Positions 58,801 through 64,000 of a stretch of 64,000 nucleotides of DNA are shown here, piece after piece. A program made the translations under genes and the position numbers. Below the pieces are notes generated by a model. It was not told where the DNA came from. It saw only the letters and a list, made by a program, of their open reading frames with translations, and ran no database searches. The number at the start of each line of letters is the position of its first letter. Position 1 is the first letter of the stretch. Origin of the DNA: Asterias amurensis (Eukaryota > Echinodermata > Asteroidea > Forcipulatida > Asteriidae); assembly GCF_032118995.1 (NCBI RefSeq), contig NC_092650.1, forward strand, positions 13,328,501 to 13,392,500. Direction: 5' to 3'.

Positions 58801-61800
58801 AAGCTTCTGTAGTACTTTGTTCAGTGGTAGAAACTTCTGTTGTACTTCGTTCAGTTGTGGAAACTTCTGTTGTGCTTTGTTCAGTGGTAGAAGCTTTTGT
58901 AGTACCTTGTTCAGTGGAAGAAGCCTTTGTTGTACTTTTCTCAGTGGTAGAAGCATCTGTTGTACTTTTCTCAGTGGTAGAAGCTTCTGTTGTACTTTTT
59001 TCAGTGGTAGAAGCTTCTGTTGAATTTTTCTCAGTGGTAGAAGCTTCTGTTGTACCTTTCTCAGTGGTAGAAGCTTCTGTTGTACTTTGTTCTGTGGTAG
59101 AAGGTGCTGTTGAACTTTGTTCAGTGGTAGAAGCTTCTGTTGTACTTTGTTCAGTAGTAGAAGCTTCTGTTGTACTTTTCTCAGTGGTAGAAGCCTCTGT
59201 TGTACTAGGTTCTGTGGTAGATCCTGATGTTGTACTTTGTACAGTAGTAGAAGCCTCTGTTGAACTTTGTTCAGTGGTAGAAGCTTCTGTAGTTCTTTTC
59301 TCTGTGGAAGAAGCCTCTGTTGTACTTTTCACAGTGGTCAAAGCTTTTGTAGTACCTTGTTCAGTGGTAGACGCTCCTGTCGTACTTGTTTCAGTGGAAG
59401 AAAGTTCTGTTGAACTTAGTTTGGTTGTAGAAGCTGCTGTGGTGATTCGCTTAGTGGTAGAAGCCTCTGTTGTACTTTGTTCAGTGGTAGAAGCTTCTGT
59501 AGTACGTAGTTCAGTGGTAGAAGCTTCTGTTGTACTTTGTTCAGTGGTAGTTACTTCTGTAGTAACCCCTTGTAAGAACAGTGAAATTTTTGCAATACAA
59601 GTACATGAGCGAAGATCAGGGTTTAGTATAGCACCAGCTAGGCAGATACATTCGTAGGATCCATCTGTATTCTTACACTCATGATCACATCCATGTGAGC
59701 CCTGACACTCGTCCACATCTAGAATGTCAAATGAAAATGTTTAAAGCTTAAAAAATATATTGCAGTAAAAAGTTGTCTGGAGGCTTACAGAATGGAATTA
59801 TATGTTTTCCTCTTTACCTAAAATATATAATACATGAAAACTGTTTTACTTCCAATTTCGCAATAGTTTACTTGACTTAACTTTAAACTCACTTCTTAAA
59901 ACTAAGATTAAAGGCAGTGGACACTTTTGGTAATTTTCAAAGACCAGTCTTCACAGTTGGTGTATCTCAACCTATGCATAAAATAACAAACCTGTGAAAA
60001 TTTGAGCTCAATCGGTCATCGAACTTGCGAGATAATAATGAAAGAAAAAAACACCCTTGTCACACGAAGTTGTGTGTGTTTAGATGGTTGATTTCGAGAT
60101 TCTAAACTTGAGGTCTCAAAATCAAATTCCTGGAAAATTACTTCTTTCTCGAAAACTATGGCACTTCAGATGGAGCCGTTTCTCACAGTGTTTTACACCA
60201 TCAACCTCTCCCCATTGCTCGTAATCAAGAAAGGTTTTATGATAATAATTATTTTCAGTAATTACCAATAGTGTCCACTGCCTTTAAAGTAATGGGGAGA
60301 GGTTGGTAGTATAAAACAATGTGAGAAATGGCTCCCGATGAAGTTACGTAGTTTTCAAGAAATTAGTAATTTCCCACGAATTTGATTTCGAGACCTCACA
60401 TTTAGAATTTGAGGTCACGAAATCAAGCATCTAAAAGCACACAACTTTGTGTGACAAGGGTGTTTTTTATTTCATTATTATCTCGCAACTTCGAAGACCA
60501 ATTGAGTCCAAATTTTTACAGGTTTGTTATTTTGTGCATATGTTGAGATACATCAAGTGAGAAGACTGGTCTTTGACAATTACCAATAGTGTCCACTTTC
60601 TTTAAATAAGCAAAGATACTTGCCTATACAGATACCCAAAGTTTCGTTCAATTGGTATCCAGTTGTACACACACATTCACAGATGTCTGGGTTTAGAACT
60701 TCATTACCTCCACATGTTGGAGCCGTGCCTGTTATTAAATCATATATAAAAACATCTATTCACATCCTATGCAAAGAAACTTAAAACAGTGATTGTTAAC
60801 AATATTCTCCCTTAAAAAAAATGTATTGAAAATTTGGTGGCATTGAGTTTATCACCTTGCCAAAAATGTATCAATAATTTGGTGGTATTGTGTTTATCAC
60901 CTTGCAAAACTTGTCAACAATTGTTGTAAGTTCCTAGGTATGATGGTCAGTGATGTATTCAAGTCTCTGGTGTCTGAGTACCAGTCAGAGTCTGAGACCA
61001 ACTCCAAGATCCATGACCTGGGGTCGATTTCACTAATGCATTTTCGTCATCGCAAACGCCGAAATCGATCGCTAAATCTAAAATCCATCGCAACTTAGCG
61101 ATGGATTTTTAGCCGACGATTTGAGGTTTGCGATCTCATCGCAAGTGTGTTAGCAGTGATCGCAAACATAGACGTTAGTGGAATCGGCCCCAGATCCCCA
61201 ACCAGTGAGTCACTCATGTTCTTCAAGTCTGCACGTCCATAAAGTTAGCTGCAATTGTCATAACCAATCAATCCTGTGTATCAATCCTCCCTTGTAGTCA
61301 TTTCAAATATTTCTGAAACTTCAGCCATTTCCAGCCAATTGTCTGTTTTATGATCAGGTTTGCCTGAGTGTTGCCACCTAAACGTTCAGAAACATGTTCT
61401 TTCAGGATATGAGATTGATCTCCGCATTGTGAAGAGAATAAACTTACAACCTCTAAAACATCTTGCTAGAGCCAAAATAAGCACAAAATTACAAAAACTG
61501 ACAACCTTGTTAAAAATCTGTCATTTTAAGTGTAGCTCTGTCAAGGCCACTAGATTTTGATCAGTTCATGGAGGTAGTGAATCTTCTTGGACAAGTTATT
61601 GTCCACCCCCAAAAAGGTCAAGTATTGACTGATCTCGACTTTTCAATGAGATTGCACTTAGTTTTGTCTGAATCCATCATTCAAATTGCTATTCCAAAGA
61701 TTAATTCACAAGAGGGTGGTACATGTGCGTGTAGATCAGGCAAACAAAACTCCATCATCACCAGCTGGTTGCACAAGCCTACAACCTTGACAAAGTGCAC

Positions 61801-62800
61801 CAACCCGTACACCATGAAACTGAAGTTACATGTTTCTTCCTGGCGTCAAGCTGGTCTTGAGGCAAAGTCCTGTCGAGTCCCATGATTGAGAGTCAGAGCA
61901 TCAGTCATGATGCTTTGGGAACATAAACTTGAACAAAGTAACTTATGACTTAGACTCAAACTCGACCCGACCCTTATAAAAATTCACTGTAGTTTTACCA
62001 TAGTAATTCTATAGTTTCACTATAGTTTGTAAAGTTTTACTATAATACCTATAGTAAAAATAAAGTTTCCCTCAGAGTAAACTTACTGTAGTTTTATTAC
62101 AACACGTACTTCAGTAAAACTACAATATAACTGTAGTATATTAGAAGTAAAACTACAGTTTTATATTTTGAATATACTTCAGTTTTACTTCATCTACAAA
62201 CCGAGGTTAAACTTTTAAAAAACTGTAGTAAAACTGCAGTAGTACTAAGATTTTACTAAAGAATTCGGGCCTCACGCAGACACTTGACCAAAGAGACGTG
62301 CCACTCGGGTAGTTTTTTTTTTCAAAATCATTGCTTTGCTTTTGGGTTAGGTTTCATCAGTTATTATGAAAACAAGTGCTATGCATGGTGTGCCTTAAAC
62401 CTGTGTATGGTATCTAAGCATGAAGCCAACCCAAAGCATGGTTTCAACAAGGGCCTCAGACAGACATCACCTAAAAAGGTGACCAGACTATCTTTGCCTC
62501 CAGATAACCAGAGGCAGATTGTTACAGGAGACCATTTAAGTATTAAGCCTAGACTTACGATCACAGCCATTATCATGATAGCATGGGTTACAGCTACAGT
62601 TACAAGCCACTTCATTGAAGATACCACCGTCATTGCAGTCACTGTCAACCTGACAGACACATCCATCTTGGTCGGGGCTACACTCGGAATCACATAGACC
62701 ATCACTGCACCAGCCAGAACCACTATCACATTCTGTACATTGATCATCCTCATCCGTACCATTCCGATAGGGACTAGCAGCTTCATCGGTGTATTCACCA
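40848..62800 (-). CDS. Large modular mucin-like/EGF/ShKT extracellular protein gene (5' incomplete)
   Basis: Minus-strand exons in order: 62800-62559, 60728-60624, 59718-52570, 49312-49184, 46625-46545, 45689-45597 (candidate), 44932-44834, 44119-43994, 42319-42227, 41143-41039 and 40885-40848 (candidate terminal). Every internal exon starts with two bases and ends with one, so all introns are phase 1 and modules can be added or lost without frame damage. About 2,750 residues are visible. Architecture: acidic Cys-rich and EGF-like, calcium-binding EGF, Thr/Ser mucin array, EGF-like, calcium-binding EGF, EGF-like, spacer, ShKT-like, two EGF-like, ShKT. Cys-rich modules around an O-glycosylation array indicate a secreted or surface glycoprotein. 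The upstream exons with the signal peptide lie outside the window, and no transmembrane segment is seen. I do not recognise a named orthologue. Confidence 0.8.
41039..41143 (-). CDS. ShKT-domain exon
   Basis: 105 nt, phase 1-1, acceptor TTCCATTTAG and donor GTAAGT. It encodes six cysteines in ShK toxin-domain spacing: 'DSCSESSHWC', 'GLCHR' and 'NCPVLCGRCG'. ShKT modules are common in secreted invertebrate proteins, often after EGF-like repeats, and do not imply toxicity. The Lys/Tyr dyad of channel-blocking ShK peptides is not evident. Confidence 0.8.
41765..42128 (-). repeat. MITE family 1 copy
   Basis: Begins AGGCAGTAAACACTATTGG and ends TAGTATCCAGTGTCTTTAA; intron next to the ShKT exon. 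Confidence 0.85.
42227..42319 (-). CDS. EGF-like exon
   Basis: 93 nt, phase 1-1. Encodes 'CTNGGTLDPNTCRCNC' then 'CPGGLMQPEC', the CxNGGxLDxxTCxCxCxxG variant of EGF repeated through this gene. Confidence 0.85.
42430..42745 (+). repeat. SINE-like element with conserved 3' tail
   Basis: Contains 'CCTTCGGATGGGACGTAAAG', 'GTAAAAGAACCCAGTGCAC' and tail 'GCGCCTTGAGTACCTTG' followed by ATTATT repeats. A tail-only copy is at 44684-44800 and a reversed copy at 18965-19215. Confidence 0.7.
43155..43260 (+). repeat. tRNA-Leu-like SINE head
   Basis: 'CAGCCTAGCGGTTAAGAGCA' resembles an A box and 'GTGTGGATTCGAGTCTCAG' a B box, with 'AAATTCAAAATCTGGTG' like a tRNA-Leu anticodon and variable arm. Confidence 0.7.
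43994..44119 (-). CDS. EGF-like exon
   Basis: 126 nt, phase 1-1. Encodes 'CNESDGDCANNGTYAKV' then 'CRCYCPFPWSGLNCE'; a longer EGF-like module with an aromatic insert 'GFEWEHD'. Confidence 0.82.
44684..44800 (+). repeat. SINE 3' tail
   Basis: Contains 'CAGCGCATTGAGTACCTTG' and 'TTTAAGACTTCGATATTATC' ending in ATT repeats, as in 42430-42745. Confidence 0.75.
44834..44932 (-). CDS. ShKT-like exon with a missing cysteine
   Basis: 99 nt, phase 1-1, donor GTAAGT. Encodes 'PCAPSNRECWVPYKKPP' then 'DDDACPIYCFEC'. The C-x6-C start and C-P-x-x-C-x-x-C end match ShKT spacing, but the central G-x-C cysteine is absent. Confidence 0.7.
45597..45689 (-). CDS. Candidate Pro/Ser/Thr-rich spacer exon
   Basis: A 93-nt block between an acceptor ACAAACAG and a perfect GTAAGT donor keeps phase 1-1 and stays open: 'LEPILESSKDLIPTVLPTEL' then 'PSPSPKVVL'. 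Phase and donor support it; there is no domain homology, so it may be an unused open stretch. Confidence 0.4.
46005..46340 (-). repeat. Uninterrupted MITE matching the PLE-split copy
   Basis: Reverse copy of the element at 16889-18185. Its reverse complement reads 'AAAACTTACACGGTCTATTG' across the site where the PLE inserted in NGDN intron 9. Confidence 0.85.
46545..46625 (-). CDS. EGF-like exon
   Basis: 81 nt, phase 1-1. Encodes 'CNGNGVLDPTGCRCYC' then 'ASGYEGEECQ'. Confidence 0.85.
46674..46999 (-). repeat. MITE family 1 copy
   Basis: AAAGGCACTAGATAGTATCG start and AAAGGTGTCCAGAGCCTTAA end; directly abuts the next copy. Confidence 0.85.
46998..47384 (+). repeat. Complete MITE family 1 copy
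   Basis: TTAAAGACAATGGACACTAT to TAGTGTCCACTGCCTTTAA, in opposite orientation to its abutting neighbour. Confidence 0.9.
47708..48071 (+). repeat. MITE family 1 copy
   Basis: CTTAAAGACAGTGGACACTA to TAGTGTCCACAACCTTTAA with a well-kept central palindrome. Confidence 0.88.
48605..48700 (+). repeat. tRNA-like SINE head
   Basis: 'GCTAGATGGTTGATGG' and 'GGTTACAGGTTCAAGTCC' sit at A- and B-box spacing, with a GC-rich arm between. Confidence 0.5.
48725..49125. repeat. MITE with CACAGATTTACATTAA ends
   Basis: 'GTCCACAGATTTACATTAAAC' near the left and 'GTTAATGTAAATCTGTGG' near the right are inverted; the body includes TTTGTCTCAGTTTTAGC and its rough inverse. Confidence 0.65.
49184..49312 (-). CDS. 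Calcium-binding EGF exon
   Basis: 129 nt, phase 1-1. Encodes 'DIDECLNRTDLCDHNC' and 'TEGGYNCSCLNGFLLLEDE', the D-x-D-E-C start and aromatic spacing of calcium-binding EGF. An acceptor lies directly before DID. Confidence 0.88.
49635..52520 (+). mobile_element. Non-autonomous Helitron/Helentron-like element
   Basis: Starts TCTATACTATTAAAAGCG after an A and ends with a 17-bp-arm, 3-nt-loop hairpin (52484-52520) finishing CTAG before a T. There is no target duplication: Helitron-type insertion between A and T. The 2,886-bp interior has no Rep/helicase frame. It holds a 74-bp direct repeat (49834-49907 and about 50080-50153) and short GCGCAAA motifs. It sits in the intron next to the mucin exon. 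Confidence 0.7.
52570..59718 (-). CDS. Giant mucin-array exon (7,149 nt)
   Basis: One uninterrupted exon, acceptor TTGACATTCTAG and donor GTCAGT, phase 1-1. It opens with a calcium-binding EGF ('DVDECQGSHGCDHEC', 'GSYECICLAGAIL'). It continues as about 2,300 residues built on the decapeptide STTEQSTTEA (30-bp unit) with Glu, Lys, Val and Ala variants. It closes with EGF-like 'CGGGGVPDVTTCECEC'. Twelve variable spacers of the type 'LSTIEDSTTESLTTLYVTT' divide the array, and two longer spacers ('LGTVAESTTESPTTIHVTT') lie toward the C-terminal end. Such Thr/Ser density predicts heavy O-GalNAc glycosylation and an extended, acidic brush. Confidence 0.92.
53415..54333. repeat. 459-bp in-frame tandem duplication in the mucin exon
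   Basis: The block holding the 'LGTVAESTTESPTTIHVTT' spacer and 'LPEKLVLSTKASSTTKFST' is present twice, offset by 459 bp (153 codons) and nearly identical, implying a recent event. Confidence 0.9.
59909..60288 (+). repeat. Complete MITE family 1 copy
   Basis: TTAAAGGCAGTGGACACTTT to TAGTGTCCACTGCCTTTAA, in the intron upstream of the mucin exon. Confidence 0.9.
60289..60606 (-). repeat. MITE family 1 copy, one end missing, abutting another
   Basis: Begins inside the family at 'AATGGGGAGAGGTTGG' and ends TAGTGTCCACTTTCTTTAAA; opposite orientation to the preceding copy. Confidence 0.88.
60624..60728 (-). CDS. EGF-like exon with a GC splice donor
   Basis: 105 nt, phase 1-1. Encodes 'TCGGNEVLNPDICECVC' then 'TTGYQLNETLGICI'. 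The donor reads AG|GCAAGT, a rare but legitimate GC-AG intron. The final G joins AT of the mucin exon to form the D of DVDEC. Confidence 0.85.
61020..61191. repeat. MITE with GGGGTCGATTTCACTAA ends
   Basis: Left TGGGGTCGATTTCACTAATG and right ACGTTAGTGGAATCGGCCCC are inverted. The interior is made of 'ATCGCAA' blocks and the palindrome AAATCCATCGC / GCGATGGATTTTT. Confidence 0.8.
61984..62262. repeat. Cluster of ACTGTAGTTTTACT-type repeats
   Basis: At least ten variants of CTGTAGTTTTACT and its complement AGTAAAACTACAG occur in both orientations within about 280 bp, giving many possible foldbacks. Intron of the mucin/EGF gene. Confidence 0.7.
62559..62800 (-). CDS. Acidic Cys-rich exon (most 5' visible exon)
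   Basis: 242 nt; acceptor TTTGCTCATAG, donor GTAAGT. Encodes 'NGTDEDDQCTECDSGSGWC', 'DSECSPDQDGCVC' and 'CNDGGIFNEVACNCSC'. The last part matches the gene's EGF-like CNDGG...CxCxC signature; the first part is an acidic Cys-rich module I cannot name. Because it begins inside a codon, further exons must lie beyond it. Confidence 0.8.
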
Positions 62801-64000
62801 CTATGAGCAAATAAAAAGGCAAACAAATTTTTAGAAAGTGCAGTGGCACTGTACACATTCTATGGTTATTGCAATTATTGATAATAATTGTTTTAAAAGT
62901 GACCATATAAATGTACTAATAAAATTCTACTCAATGCCAGTGCAGAAACCATGATAATTTTGGCAAACTACTTTGTTTTAGTTAAAGGTTCAACACATTT
63001 TGTATCTAAGTGAAGCAAAATGATTGCAATTTCTTTAAACTAACTGGTTCCTTTCAATATAGATGTCTGTTTCTATATGTATAGAAAACTTTTGAATTTT
63101 CATTGAACTATTAATAGTAATAATAATATAAAAACTTCAGTGTTCAAAACTCATTCCTTAAAATAAGACTCTCATAAATAGGCCTACAGACATTGGTACA
63201 GCAGACAGCTAAAAAGGATAGTTTCTTGGGCACTTTAATTTATTGTTTGTACGGTTGTAACGTTTTTGTTTTGTTTAGAACCCAAGGCTGTGTAATGGAC
63301 TTATTCTCAACACCCTCTAATGGAGTTTTGTTGCAAAGCCAATTTGAGAAGGAGAATAATACACAAAAGTCATTGGGTTTTCAAAAGCATTTTGCTCAGG
63401 ATTTTACATAAACAGCCAAGAAAAAACTTCTACTCCAAGCTTATGTTTCTAAAATTGAACAAACATCAATATTTTAGATATTGCTTGTACATACACGTTC
63501 TCATAATTACACTTCCAGTACAGTTTGTCATATTCTATGCGTCTAGTGAATGTGTTGTAGAGTTCTTCACAGTGGTGCTGTGAACATCCAATAGCCGTCA
63601 TTGAGGAAAATGCCAGCTGTTAAGAGAAGCAAAAATTCACTGAATGTAAGACAATCTTATGAAGTTGGTTAACATGAGTAGACCCGAAAGGATTTCTTTT
63701 AAATAAGGGAATCAATGTGTGGTGAAGAGGTTTTCAACTAGTGGTTTAATCCCAACGAGGCCTGGTTCTTGATCATTTTACCGAGACGAAGTCAAGGTAA
63801 ATTATCAAGAACCAGGCCTCTGCGGGTTTAAATCACTAGTTGAAATCCGATTCAACACACTTTGATTCCCATTTATCACTTTTTGGTCAAAAAGTAAAAT
63901 AAATGCCAAATTTATAATTGTTAAATGATTTCTTTCAACACAACAACCCTCCAGCTATGAAATGGTAAAGCCCTCTGCCGCCCTCGGGTAAACAACTCCT
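62801..64000. other. Upstream intron or flank of the mucin/EGF gene
   Basis: No secure exon is seen. A minus-strand stretch at 63450-63616 stays open after an acceptor-like TTCTCTTAACAG and has several cysteines, but its phase does not fit the gene. A hairpin element lies at 63735-63845. Confidence 0.4.
63735..63845. repeat. Hairpin MITE
   Basis: 'CAACTAGTGGTTTAA' with 'GAGGCCTGGTTCTTGAT' is repeated in inverse order (ATCAAGAACCAGGCCTC ... TTTAAATCACTAGTTG), giving arms of about 50 bp. Confidence 0.85.

Noticed and set aside
59570..59610. Possible 35-bp intron between the EGF module and the mucin array
   Set aside because: Too short for a spliceosomal intron here, and the frame is open through it.
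61568..61885. 105-codon plus-strand frame
   Set aside because: No domain, no splice context and opposite strand to the surrounding gene; likely chance.
63450..63616. Cys-containing minus-strand open stretch near the window end
   Set aside because: It follows an acceptor-like site, but its phase does not fit the neighbouring gene and no domain is recognisable.

Overview
The window is animal nuclear DNA: spliced genes with GT-AG introns, long AT-rich introns and dense interspersed repeats. No CRISPR, operon or prokaryotic gene is present. A short inverted-repeat element of about 350-400 bp recurs about 12 times. Together with the EGF/ShKT/mucin protein and BEN-domain repeats, this suggests a marine deuterostome, most likely an echinoderm of the sea-star type. 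The species assignment is inference.

Layout. (1) 1,997-7,016, minus strand: EMC4, a subunit of the ER membrane protein complex, in five exons (178 aa). (2) 7,323-20,084, plus strand: NGDN (neuroguidin), a Sas10/Utp3-family nucleolar protein, in twelve coding exons (305 aa). The two start codons lie head to head about 306 bp apart, so they probably share a bidirectional promoter. NGDN introns hold a decayed transposon-like gene, a LINE fragment, a telomere-like tract, MITEs and a Penelope-like element (PLE) insertion. That insertion has a visible target-site duplication, a GIY-YIG coding region and a complete hammerhead ribozyme motif. (3) About 22-31.3 kb: a composite unit in three unequal copies, mixing BEN-domain-like coding segments with truncated PLE reverse transcriptase, all on the minus strand. 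(4) About 31.3-40.7 kb: no convincing host gene; transposon-derived fragments, nested MITEs, SINEs and small tandem repeats. (5) About 40.8-62.8 kb, minus strand: a large modular extracellular protein gene. It has Cys-rich and EGF-like exons, one 7.1-kb exon encoding a Thr/Ser/Glu mucin-like array of about 2,300 residues, then EGF-like and ShKT-like exons. Its internal exons share phase 1-1 boundaries. Its introns carry many MITEs and a 2.9-kb Helitron-like element ending 49 bp from the mucin exon's splice donor. The 5' end lies beyond 62.8 kb.

EMC4 (ER membrane insertase) and NGDN (small-subunit processome) are housekeeping genes whose shared promoter fits co-expression. The mucin/EGF/ShKT gene is the least familiar system here: a probable secreted or surface-tethered O-glycoprotein with rapidly evolving repeats. 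Gene models come from reading splice sites and reading phase by eye; no alignment or transcript evidence was available.
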